A stretch of 24,113 bases of DNA from assembly GCA_040877415.1 (NCBI GenBank), contig JBBDNV010000091.1, forward strand, positions 1 to 24,113. The letters run 5' to 3'. The notes beneath the pieces were generated by a model that saw nothing but the letters and a program-made list of their open reading frames with translations, was not told where the DNA came from and ran no database searches. Both the position numbers and the translations under genes were made by a program. Below, in pieces: positions 14,501 to 21,195 of this stretch. Position 1 is the first letter of the stretch; each line of letters begins with the position of its first letter. Origin of the DNA: JBBDNV01 sp040877415. GTDB lineage: Bacteria > Planctomycetota > Planctomycetia > Pirellulales > PALSA-1355.

Positions 14501-15384
14501 CGATAGGCAATCGTTTGCTCGAGCGCAGCGTCCGGGGCCGGCAGCACCGCGACGTGCTGGTATTCGTTGGCGGGCAGGTTCAACTCGACGGGCCGATCGA
14601 CGATCTGGCGATCGGCCGTGGTGTAGTAGAGCATCACCTTGCCGTCGGTGGGCAGCCCGGCGACGCGAGCTTTCACCTCGACTTGTTGGCCGCGAAACGC
14701 GTGCGCGTCGCCCGGCGTGATCTCGTCGATGGTCGTGCGCGTCGGCGCGCTGATGTCGGCCCACGGCATCGCGACCCGGCGAACCGTCTGGAACAGGTCC
14801 TTGGGCGACAGCAGCATGTACGCCGCGCAAACGATCAGGATGCCGATCAGCACGCAGCCCAGACGGATCAAGCGCGTGCGGTCGACGGCCGAGTCCACTT
14901 GAACGCCGGCCAGCTTCGTGGCCGCCTGTTCTTCGATGGCCTGAAACACCTTCTCGTGGACGCCGGCGGGGTTGGCGCGGAACAAGAGAAAGTTGAGCAG
15001 CGTGTTTTTGAGCGTCGGCCGGCTGCGCTCGATCGTCTCGGCCGCGTACAGCGGATTGATGCGCTTGACCAGGAGCGGCACGATCTCGGTGGCCACCCAA
15101 TACGTCGCGGCCGCCAGGTAGACGCCCCACAGCAAGAACCGTCCCCAATAGGCCAGCCCGCCGGCGATCAACCAGTGATCCACTAGCGCCGCCAGGAAAA
15201 AGTAGCCCATCGTGCCCGCCACGAGAATCATCAGGCCGGCGGCGACGTCGACGCCGCGAACGTGGCTGCGCGTCTTGCGCAATTGGTTCTCGATGAACTC
15301 TTCGTACTCGACCAGCTTAGTGTTGGTGGCGGTCGGGTCGGTCGTGGGGGCTTGCTCGACAGATGGGGGTCCGTGGGTGGCCAT
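11572..15384 (-). CDS. Large DUF4175-like membrane protein with ~580-residue disordered region
   Basis: A 1270-residue protein. Two transmembrane helices near residues 45-68 and 74-97 and a third at 173-192 are followed by a beta-rich, probably extracytoplasmic region (about 200-545) with repeated Ig-like-looking segments. Then comes a disordered stretch from about 550 to 1130 dominated by G, Q, D, E, K, S, P and N. A short ordered helical end (about 1133-1230) includes KWKPGVDKADEANLEYARK and a tail with PEYTESFKAYTQGTARGGK. The N-terminal layout resembles the large DUF4175/TIGR02302 membrane proteins found in Planctomycetota and Proteobacteria, whose role is unknown. It is the first gene of the minus-strand block leading to nadB. 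Family assignment is tentative, but the gene itself is certain: the frame stays open for 3.8 kb and has consistent codon use. Confidence 0.85.
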   Translation of the reverse strand: MATHGPPSVEQAPTTDPTATNTKLVEYEEFIENQLRKTRSHVRGVDVAAGLMILVAGTMGYFFLAALVDHWLIAGGLAYWGRFLLWGVYLAAATYWVATEIVPLLVKRINPLYAAETIERSRPTLKNTLLNFLLFRANPAGVHEKVFQAIEEQAATKLAGVQVDSAVDRTRLIRLGCVLIGILIVCAAYMLLSPKDLFQTVRRVAMPWADISAPTRTTIDEITPGDAHAFRGQQVEVKARVAGLPTDGKVMLYYTTADRQIVDRPVELNLPANEYQHVAVLPAPDAALEQTIAYRIEAGDAVTRPYSIEVVAAPTIVVRAIDYKYPEYTGLLAQRVEHQGDIKAIEGTQVTLEALANQDIDSAHVDFDCNDTLDLRMRADKQTARATFGLSLGDDRRTPEHSSYQVLFKNATGQQNPQPVRHEISVTRDIAPEIQFVAPRKDEIDLPADAAVELEVVANDPDFALARVKLSAAKGQSQVVDETLLDETWRGQFVKKFRFQPRKLGLVAGDLVDYWAVAVDNKDPGPNQTETSRRRIRIVSPSGREGDRDQLAQNKKRGEGERQEQPDDTQKGDDKRPRDQQQQPDDKSDVPKADPDRQPSGNSEPGEDQPEKTERANDAEQGESQDGSSGAAAERRAGEGPPGKSDEKQGEKGAEPGVPSDGTNDGEAIERILEHRGGQDQGKSDKHEKEPAGDEQGADNREKGSQNGQSQDAAKSQQADKDAERDQRQPPDDAPGAKPREGSGANQTGAGKPSDDKQQDGRNQQQRGDDRQEQGQQSQGGNEPTEKPDNKDPGQPGDSTPPDGNAQGDTSSQEKPQHGKGARQSQPAGTKDRQSSGEDGQGETGQQPSDGSKTPDQPNVEHRRGEGTDSRGAERQGDGQPNKQDRHRQATQDSNTREDGTPQDPSTKGQGAGAGDDPERHPDQKPPQDTDQRPDARGGDGENQKGQSGAGQRTDDNKGSPTSQPARPTRKSNPAGPDDKEQTPQGDAQSPNTSERESDTESAQDGEQSGGGKRGGGQKANKSGTGGAGQNTAADDGAGRSDDAGDGETSNRAGGDRQADRETGQSGSKTGPGSRTKSSDGENEQSGGQNAPQQPSDSSSAQPPSGQNPEGAGAQGGQNPSATRPGSSTPREQKWKPGVDKADEANLEYARKATGLALEHLKDQLKKEQPDHQLLDRLGWSRKDLENFVKRWDAMRKDAEAPGDQGAGLRRELDETLRSLGLRPRATTLKSNQRRDDRSQGYQESPHTTPPPEYTESFKAYTQGTARGGK

Positions 15385-15442
15385 CGCTCAGTTCCCGGTT
15401 GAATCTTTCTCGCTCGCCAAGAGACTGCCTCTCTTAAAGAAT

Positions 15443-15448
15443 AGTATA
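15443..15448 (-). promoter_or_regulatory. Possible -10 element (TATACT) upstream of the DUF4175-like gene
   Basis: On the minus strand TATACT lies about 60 nt before the ATG at 15384, within TGACTATACTATT. No good -35 is present at 17 nt spacing. The 13-mer matches 12 of 13 bases of the promoter region of the toxin-antitoxin operon (21615-21627, same strand), which is the main support. Confidence 0.3.
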
Positions 15449-15474
15449 GTCATTTTGGGCCTCCCGCGAGGGCG

Positions 15475-15496
15475 CGCCGCCGCGATTCCGGCGGCG
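15475..15496. repeat. 8-bp GC hairpin in the 15.4 kb intergenic region
   Basis: CGCCGCCG (15475-15482) and CGGCGGCG (15489-15496) form a perfect 8-bp stem with a 6-nt loop. No T tract follows on either strand. It lies upstream of the putative -10 of the DUF4175-like gene and downstream of the lipoprotein gene, so it could be a transcript-end structure. Confidence 0.5.
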
Positions 15497-15798
15497 ACTA
15501 AGCCTAATACGGATTCGCCGCGTTCTTGCCGCGCTACCTGCACACGCACCCGACGTACATGTCCTGTCGTTAATCGGCTGACCGAGGGTGGGCTGGTCCT
15601 GTTCAGGCTGTGGCTGGGGACGGCTGAAGGCGTGAAGCACAAGTCTGACGAGCAGTGCCGGCCGGTCGGTGCGGTTCAAATGCTGCCACCCCGAACAGGG
15701 GAGACATCCTGTTCAAAAGCAGGGGCCTTCCTTTTCCCACGGCTGACCATAGCCGAGGCGGTGATGCGGAGTGATCGAGCAAGCAAGCACAGTCGGGA

Positions 15799-17508
15799 TC
15801 AAATGCTGATGGGCGGAGAGCTTCGCGCCTCTTCAGCCGAACGGAAGAACTTGGCTTGAACTTCTCGGTTCGTCAACGAGCCGATCCGTGGCCTGTTTCC
15901 CGCTTCGGACTCAACCTTGCCCTGGTTCGGCTTCCCACCCTCACCCGGCTCCTCCGTGCCAGTTGTTTTCTTAACCTTCGGTGGCTCCTTTCCGCCCCCC
16001 TCGCCGGCTTCCGCTTCAGCCTGTTCTAGCTTCAACAGCGCGGTTTCGACAGGATCGTTTGCGGATTTCGCCGCAACTGGTTTCGTCCCCGCGCGAACCC
16101 AGACTCGTTGCTTTTTGCCGGTGGTGTCTTCGATGTCGAAGGCAAAGATCACATCGTAACCCTGTTTTTCGAACGAATCGGGATGGACGGTGATCCCCGG
16201 CAAAGCCTGGAGTTGGTTGACGACCGACTTAGGGAATTCACCTCCACCGCGTACCGCTTTGGCAGCGATCTTGGCCGCCGCCTGGGCTGAGGCATAGCCA
16301 TCACGTTTCATATCACCGATGACAGGTGCTGGCTTTCGTTCACCCTCGGATGGGTCTTTTTTCGGATTCAGGATGGCGCCCAACGAGCCTATTTCGTCGT
16401 TGCCCCATAGGCCTTGGCTCTTGAGCACGAAACGGCCGACTTCCTCGTCTTCCCCTTTGAAAGATTTGGCGCGCAGCACGACCGCCGCCACACCGTTGCT
16501 TTCCAACTCTGCCAGCACACGTTCCGTATGCGCAGCTCCGATAATCATCGCAACGGGCTTTCCGGGATTCTGTTTCGAAAGTTCGGCTATGGCGTCAGCC
16601 ATTGTGCTGCTACGATCGTCTGCCGTGCGGTGGAAACTGATGCTCGCGTCGAGCCCGCTAGCCACTTCCAGTGGCAGTTCAATCTCCAGCGATTGCGCTT
16701 TTTCCTTTATGGCCTGCACATTGCCCACGAGATCCGCTAGGTTTTGGCTGGGATGCATCATGGTATCAAGTCGCGCTTTAATCCATGGATCCGCTGATTT
16801 CATGGCGTCTATTGCATCATCGACCTTGCCCCTGGAAATTTTCTCCGCAACGTTCTGAAGCGCTTCGGGATTCAGTGTGCGTTCGGCGATTGCGAGAATC
16901 GCCACGAACTCCGGTGAGACACCATCCGGAGGACGCACGTTGTATTCATCCGCGTTCTCGATTCCGACGATCTGCAAGCCCGGAAGCACGGCCCCGGCAT
17001 ACTCTGCACCGCTTATCTCCGCTTCACGAAGCAAGTCCTTGAGTGTAGCATTGCGCGCTGACTCATCGACCGCCGCGAGGTATTTCCCAGCAGGCAGCGG
17101 AGCGGTGGCCTTGATCGCTCCTTCCAACCCGACGATCCGCAATCCTTGTTGGTGGTACAGGCGCGTCAACATCGTGGCGATCTGAATCTGTCCGATGCGT
17201 GAGGCGTGGTTCTCCTCAAAAATAAACACCGGGCCGGCCGCGCGTGAAGGTGTAGTTGTGATCAGCTCGCCGACACCCTCCGTCACGCGCTCCGCCTTAG
17301 CTTGCAGGCCGGCGTCGACTTGTCCAACGCCCTCGGCTGCGCGCTCCGCGGTGGGCGTTAGGCGGGAATCCTGTTTTGTGCATCCCGCTAGCGCACTAAT
17401 GATCACAAGTACGCTCGTCGAAATGACACTACCCTCGAACCGGTGCTTTCCCGTTTGGCGTTTGATTTCATGCTCGACAGTCGGATTGTGTTCAGATTTG
17501 ACTTTCAT
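15799..17508 (-). CDS. Lipoprotein with ChaN/EreA/TIKI-TraB-like ExxH and GxxH motifs
   Basis: A 569-residue putative lipoprotein. A basic N-terminus and hydrophobic segment (about 28-42) end in the lipobox LAGC with C43 as the lipidation site. Next is a short repeat, AERAAEGVGQVD (54-65) echoed by AERVTEGVGELI (72-83). The main domain (about 92-350) opens with FIFEENHAS (E98/E99, H101), then IVGLEGA (E129) and VGIENADEY (E184), and closes with IIGAAHTER (GxxH, H327). This layout recalls the ChaN haem-binding, EreA-like esterase and TIKI/TraB hydrolase proteins, where such E and H residues bind metal or catalyse. A second domain (about 400-475) and a Gly/Lys/Glu-rich tail follow. GAGGAAGG lies 7 nt before the ATG. 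It is 64 nt downstream of the TIR gene on the same strand, probably one operon. Superfamily placement is by motif only. Confidence 0.82.
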   Translation of the reverse strand: MKVKSEHNPTVEHEIKRQTGKHRFEGSVISTSVLVIISALAGCTKQDSRLTPTAERAAEGVGQVDAGLQAKAERVTEGVGELITTTPSRAAGPVFIFEENHASRIGQIQIATMLTRLYHQQGLRIVGLEGAIKATAPLPAGKYLAAVDESARNATLKDLLREAEISGAEYAGAVLPGLQIVGIENADEYNVRPPDGVSPEFVAILAIAERTLNPEALQNVAEKISRGKVDDAIDAMKSADPWIKARLDTMMHPSQNLADLVGNVQAIKEKAQSLEIELPLEVASGLDASISFHRTADDRSSTMADAIAELSKQNPGKPVAMIIGAAHTERVLAELESNGVAAVVLRAKSFKGEDEEVGRFVLKSQGLWGNDEIGSLGAILNPKKDPSEGERKPAPVIGDMKRDGYASAQAAAKIAAKAVRGGGEFPKSVVNQLQALPGITVHPDSFEKQGYDVIFAFDIEDTTGKKQRVWVRAGTKPVAAKSANDPVETALLKLEQAEAEAGEGGGKEPPKVKKTTGTEEPGEGGKPNQGKVESEAGNRPRIGSLTNREVQAKFFRSAEEARSSPPISI

Positions 17509-17572
17509 AGAGCCACCTTCCTCATTGGTTTTGCCGTGTTTCTTTGTGTCGATAGAAATCCATCAACCTTGC

Positions 17573-18541
17573 TCAGAGATCCTCAGGGCGGACGGCTGGT
17601 GAGACTGCACGCTCGTAGGGTGCCCAGGCCTTGCGAAACTCCGCACCGACTTCGATGATGACCTTGCCGCCTCGCGAATCAGTCGTCTCAAAATGGCAGC
17701 CTCTGACAGCAATTATGCCTGCGACCATTAGCGATGATGTCCCCACGAATGATCCAACCAGCAAACGGCCAACTTGTCTTCGCGGGCGGGCACCGCAGCT
17801 TGGCGCGGCGAATCCCCAAGTGGTGAGGATCTCCGCAATCGTATCGCGAGAGAGCGGATGCTCGACGGAGTGCCACCAGCGCCGCAAATGCTCCCTCGCT
17901 TCATGGCGCAAGCCAGTTCGCTCGATCACTGCTGCAAGGAGCGACGAAACTGTCGGATCTTCCTTTTCAAGGAGATGCAGCCGCGCGAGTTGCTCAATAA
18001 ACTCAGCCAATATCTGTGGCTGCTGTCTTAGGAGCCAGTTCACTCCAGCTTCCCTTTCACTAACCGCCCGGTCGGACTGCATGAGCCATTGCCACACCCA
18101 ATGCACGCGAGCGCGTAGCCGCATTTGGTTGACGAGCGTCTCGACGTTGCTTCGCTCGATTTCGCCAGATTCCGGGAGACTCAGAAAAATGCGACCCCGC
18201 AGCCCCTCGGGGATCGGCACCTGATCTCGAACGCATACGATCGGTGCAGCCAAGATGCCCGCAGTTTTCAGTTCTGCCGCGACTGCGTTTGAGGCCAAGG
18301 ATTTCTGTGTGGCATGAAAGATCAAGCCATGGATCTCAAGCCGTCGCATGGCGATCCACACGTCATCGCCAATTCTGAACGGATCGAGCAGCAGTGATAG
18401 TCCTGCCGCGCTGAAATCAGCGGACAGACTTTCGTGCAGTTCGTGCGCCCCGGCCGAACATGCGTGGCTGAAGAGCACTGCCAATGGCCCCGCACTTGCG
18501 ATCTCGGCTTCCACTGCTTCGGCTTCGGGAAAGTCGACCAT
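17573..18541 (-). CDS. TIR-domain protein with single C-terminal transmembrane helix
   Basis: A 322-residue protein. Residues about 18-122 read as a TIR domain: strand A LAVLFSHAC, helix A ELHESLSADFSAAG, strand B LSLLLDPF, the BB-loop-like RIGDDVWIAMRRL, strand C GLIFHATQ, then SLASNAVAAELKTAG, where E90 sits at the catalytic glutamate position of NAD-cleaving TIRs, and IVCVRDQVPIPEGL. Residues 140-245 are helical and unrecognised (HWVWQWLM, HLRRWWHSVEHP). A transmembrane helix (about 258-280) leaves a tail of about 40 residues, so the TIR domain would be cytosolic and the tail outside. Start: GGGAG (18546-18550, complement) 4 nt before the ATG. The region upstream also looks coding in another frame, so the true N-terminus may be longer. 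It lies 64 nt upstream of the lipoprotein gene. TIR proteins act in bacterial immunity or signalling by consuming NAD; that role here is inference. Confidence 0.78.
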   Translation of the reverse strand: MVDFPEAEAVEAEIASAGPLAVLFSHACSAGAHELHESLSADFSAAGLSLLLDPFRIGDDVWIAMRRLEIHGLIFHATQKSLASNAVAAELKTAGILAAPIVCVRDQVPIPEGLRGRIFLSLPESGEIERSNVETLVNQMRLRARVHWVWQWLMQSDRAVSEREAGVNWLLRQQPQILAEFIEQLARLHLLEKEDPTVSSLLAAVIERTGLRHEAREHLRRWWHSVEHPLSRDTIAEILTTWGFAAPSCGARPRRQVGRLLVGSFVGTSSLMVAGIIAVRGCHFETTDSRGGKVIIEVGAEFRKAWAPYERAVSPAVRPEDL

Positions 18542-19162
18542 AACGCTCCCGACGATGGCTGCTTGCGGGGTACGGCTGTCGTCAGAACACCATATAGCAA
18601 CGACGATTGTTTCGAGAGCGTCGCAACCGCAAATTCCAATTGCGATAACTGTTCAGCGTAGAATGGGACAGAGAGCCACAACCTCGCCACGGGTGGTGAT
18701 CCAGCCGGAATCACGTAGGGAAATCCCGCCACCACCCCCTTCCAAGACCGTCCTATTTCCTCCCAAAAGGCGGAGAAACAAGTGTCGCATTTTCGGTTCC
18801 GGATCGCAAGAAAAATCCGGACGAGGCTGTCCGCCTAATTGCTACTCGATGACTGTCCGTTCAGTCTGTGTCTGGGTACGATGTTGCATTGCGCTTAGGG
18901 AACAAACCGGGGCCGGAATCACCCAATTCCCGGTCGCCCAGGGAGTGCCCCGGTAGATTCCCGTGCATCGGCTCCACGTGGACGCGTCTGGCGCAAGAGG
19001 CCGGGCCGGATCGCCTGCCGTCCGGCGAGCTCGATCCGCTCACCGGCCGAATGACGTCGACGGCATGACGCCAACGGCAAATTGCGGTCGTCCGGGTGCT
19101 CGGCTAAGCTTGAAATCGGCCGCTGCCCGCGGCGGGCCCTTTCGTTGCCCCGGTTTGCGTCG
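18542..19162. other. 621-nt stretch between the divergent TIR and uxaA genes, with possible coding remnant
   Basis: On the minus strand one frame is open from a GTG at 18735 past the TIR start, and its first 65 codons look protein-like (YVIPAGSPPVARLWLSVPF and FAVATLSKQSSLLYGVL). The TIR frame itself is open only back to a TGA at 18653-18655; upstream of that stop it runs from an ATG at 18790 for 45 codons. This may be a frameshifted or degraded N-terminal extension of the TIR gene, or a small separate gene. To the right, 18800-19160 holds an inverted repeat and the leader of the altronate dehydratase gene but no recognisable product. No consensus promoter was identified for either direction. 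Confidence 0.45.
18799..18820. repeat. 6-bp inverted repeat upstream of the TIR gene
   Basis: CCGGAT (18799-18804) and ATCCGG (18815-18820) are perfect reverse complements separated by 10 nt. The element lies in the divergent intergenic region between the TIR gene and uxaA, where an operator is plausible. A stem this short can arise by chance in GC-rich DNA. Confidence 0.35.
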
Positions 19163-20722
19163 ATGCAAAAAGCCACGCCGATTGACGTCGTTCTGCTGCA
19201 CGCTTCCGACAACGTCTGCGTGGCGGCCCGCGATCTGCCGGCCGGCACGCGCGTCACGGCCGGCGGCCGCGCGGTGGAATTGACCGAGCCGGTTCGGCTC
19301 GGGCACAAGATTACCGTCGTCGACATTCCCGGCGGCGAGCGGGTGGTGAAATACGGGCAGACAATCGGCTTTGCGACCGAAGACGTCGCGCGGGGCAGTT
19401 GGCTTCACACGCACAATCTCACGGCCGGCATCTTCGCCCGCGATTACGCCGCCGCCAGCGAGGTTCCGCCCGATCCGCGGCCGCTTGCCGGCCACACGTT
19501 CGCGGGCTACAGGCGGCCGGACCGAAAGCCGGGCACACGGAACTACATCGCCGTGATTTCGACCGTCAATTGCTCGGCGTCGGTCAGCAAGTTCGTCGCG
19601 GCCCGGTTCGGCGCCCTCGCGCTGGTCGATTATCCGAACGTCGACGGCGTCGTGGCCTTCACGCACGGCGGCGGCTGCGGCATGCAGTTCGGAGGCGAGG
19701 GACACGCCACGCTCAACCGCGTGCTGGGCGGGATCGCGCGGCATCCGAATATCGGCGGCTACGTCCTGGTGGGGCTGGGCTGCGAAACGGCTTCGCTCGG
19801 CTACCTGCTCGACGACCAGAAGCTCGTGCAAATCGGCGGCGCCAACGCCTCGGGCACCAGCGCGAAACGTCCGCCCGTCTTGAGCATGCAGGACACCGGC
19901 GGCACGACCAAGACGATCGAAGCAGCCTGCCGGCTGGTCGCGCAAATGCTGCCCGAGGCCAACGACGCGCGGCGCGAACCGATCCCGCTTTCCGAACTGG
20001 TATTGGGGACGAACTGCGGCGGGTCGGACGGCAATTCGGGCATCACCGCCAACCCGGCCTTGGGCGTGGCCAGCGACATGATCGTGGCGGCCGGCGGCAC
20101 CGTGATCCTGGGCGAGACGACCGAAATCTACGGCGCCGAACAACTGCTCACCCGCCGTGCCCGCTCGCCCGAGGTCGCCGCAAAACTCATCGATCGCATC
20201 CGCTGGTGGGAATGGTACACCGGCCTGTTCGGCTGCACGCCGGACAACAATCCTTCGCCCGGCAACAAGGAGGGCGGTCTCACAACGATCTATGAAAAAT
20301 CGCTAGGCGCGATCGCCAAGGCCGGCAGCACGGCGATGAACGAAGTCTACCAGTACGCCGAGCAAGTCACCGCCCGGGGATTCGTGGTGATGGACACGCC
20401 GGGCTTGGACCCGGTGAGCGTCACGGGTATCGTGGCCGGCGGAGCGCAGGTGATGGTCTTTACCACGGGGCGCGGCAGTTGCTTCGGCTGCAAACCGACG
20501 CCGTCGATCAAAGTGGCCACCAACACGCCGATGTACGAGCGGATGATCGACGACATGGATCTCGACGCCGGCACGATCCTCTCGGGCCGCGGCGTGGAAG
20601 AGGTCGGCCGCGAAATTTTTGACGAAATCATCGCCGTGGCCAGCGGCAAGAAGAGCAAAAGCGAGCAGCACGGCGTCGGCCAGGAAGAGTTCGTCCCCTG
20701 GAACATCGGCCCCACGCTGTAA
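19163..20722 (+). CDS. uxaA: Altronate dehydratase (SAF domain fused to the catalytic UxaA domain)
   Basis: A 519-residue protein that dehydrates D-altronate to 2-keto-3-deoxygluconate in hexuronate breakdown, in the cytoplasm. Residues 1-95 form the SAF domain (DLPAGTRV, LGHKITVV, VVKYGQTIGFA, GSWLHTHNL). The rest is the UxaA/GarD catalytic region with THGGGCGMQFGG (168-179), GLGCETAS, LGTNCGGSDGNSGITANPALG and FTTGRGSCFGCKPTPSIK, rich in the Gly and Cys expected at the metal site. The ATG at 19163 starts directly at the SAF domain; an in-frame ATG at 19082 would add 27 unconserved residues. No other uronate gene (uxaC, uxuA, kdgK) is in the window. Galactarate dehydratase is the nearest alternative, but the N-terminal SAF/UxaA layout favours altronate. 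Confidence 0.9.
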   Translation: MQKATPIDVVLLHASDNVCVAARDLPAGTRVTAGGRAVELTEPVRLGHKITVVDIPGGERVVKYGQTIGFATEDVARGSWLHTHNLTAGIFARDYAAASEVPPDPRPLAGHTFAGYRRPDRKPGTRNYIAVISTVNCSASVSKFVAARFGALALVDYPNVDGVVAFTHGGGCGMQFGGEGHATLNRVLGGIARHPNIGGYVLVGLGCETASLGYLLDDQKLVQIGGANASGTSAKRPPVLSMQDTGGTTKTIEAACRLVAQMLPEANDARREPIPLSELVLGTNCGGSDGNSGITANPALGVASDMIVAAGGTVILGETTEIYGAEQLLTRRARSPEVAAKLIDRIRWWEWYTGLFGCTPDNNPSPGNKEGGLTTIYEKSLGAIAKAGSTAMNEVYQYAEQVTARGFVVMDTPGLDPVSVTGIVAGGAQVMVFTTGRGSCFGCKPTPSIKVATNTPMYERMIDDMDLDAGTILSGRGVEEVGREIFDEIIAVASGKKSKSEQHGVGQEEFVPWNIGPTL

Positions 20723-20745
20723 GGCGGCCGCCGGTTCGATTGCGC

Positions 20746-20798
20746 GAGTGCCACCGTCGGCTCGTCCAACAGTGCGGGGGACAACGGCACTGGCACTC
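20746..20798. terminator. Long imperfect hairpin between convergent uxaA and higA-like genes
   Basis: GAGTGCCA (20746-20753) pairs with TGGCACTC (20791-20798). Inside it CCGT (20754-20757) pairs with ACGG (20784-20787), and GTCC (20764-20767) with GGAC (20779-20782), giving a branched or bulged stem of about 16 bp. It fills the 77-nt gap between convergent stop codons and is a good candidate for a two-way transcript end, although no T tract follows. A dispersed palindromic repeat is the alternative. Confidence 0.55.
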
Positions 20799-20799
20799 C

Positions 20800-21192
20800 C
20801 TAGGCCCGCTTACGTTTTCGGGAAACCGACGCGGCTGCGCGACGTCCGCTGGGTCTGAATTCTGCAACCGACATGAATCGGGATTTCCAATACCTCGGAT
20901 CGTGGCGGATTTCGTCCATGAAGCGAGCGGCCATCTCGCTTGGCGTGTTGGCACCGCGTTCCCAGGCGCGTACCGTTGTCGGCGCAACGCCCAGAAATCG
21001 CGCGAAGAGGGCCTGGCTGGCATTCAAGGTCTTGCGCGTCTTTTTCACGAGCGCGGGCGTGTACTTCGCCGGCTTAATGCGCAAGGCAACCTGGCGAACG
21101 TTGAACTTTCTCGAAATGTCCTCGCCTCTCTTCATCGCATCAGCGAGCTCATTCAGCCCGTCGATCATTTCCCTGGCAATATTGCGCGTCAT
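20800..21192 (-). CDS. XRE-family antitoxin, HigA-like
   Basis: A 130-residue DNA-binding protein with a helix-turn-helix at about residues 58-82 (NASQALFARFLGVAPTTVRAWERGANTPS). This is the form seen in HigA-type antitoxins and their relatives encoded after a RelE/HigB-like toxin. The N-terminal part (1-50) probably contacts the toxin. The very basic tail (SGRRAAASVSRKRKRA) is unusual and may add DNA contacts. It lies 3 nt downstream of the toxin gene, so the two are co-transcribed and probably translationally coupled. The complex would be expected to bind the operon promoter and repress it. The stop TAG overlaps the right edge of the long hairpin shared with uxaA. Confidence 0.88.
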   Translation of the reverse strand: MTRNIAREMIDGLNELADAMKRGEDISRKFNVRQVALRIKPAKYTPALVKKTRKTLNASQALFARFLGVAPTTVRAWERGANTPSEMAARFMDEIRHDPRYWKSRFMSVAEFRPSGRRAAASVSRKRKRA

Positions 21193-21195
21193 GTT

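Larger units (their letters stand above)
15385..15798. other. 414-nt intergenic stretch between the lipoprotein and DUF4175-like genes
   Basis: It contains a possible -10 element for the DUF4175-like gene, a 6-bp inverted repeat (AAGAGA at 15419-15424, TCTCTT at 15430-15435) and a strong 8-bp hairpin (15475-15496). Open frames of up to about 84 codons on the minus strand and a longer one on the plus strand resemble no known protein. It may include remnants of the junction between the lower-GC stretch to the right and the high-GC core to the left. Confidence 0.5.

Noticed and set aside
13324..15186. A 620-codon plus-strand frame over the DUF4175-like gene
   Set aside because: It is a shadow of the minus-strand gene; the product is rich in R, D, V and H with no membrane or domain pattern.
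15660..15740. Segment with CCTGTTCA repeats and a short CCCC/GGGG stem as a possible small RNA or intron remnant
   Set aside because: The stems are only about four base pairs and no conserved RNA motif is recognisable.
15212..15859. Plus-strand open frame across the 15.4-15.8 kb gap as a possible gene
   Set aside because: Its first third is antisense to the DUF4175-like gene, its end is antisense to the lipoprotein gene, and the middle shows no known motif or ribosome-binding site.
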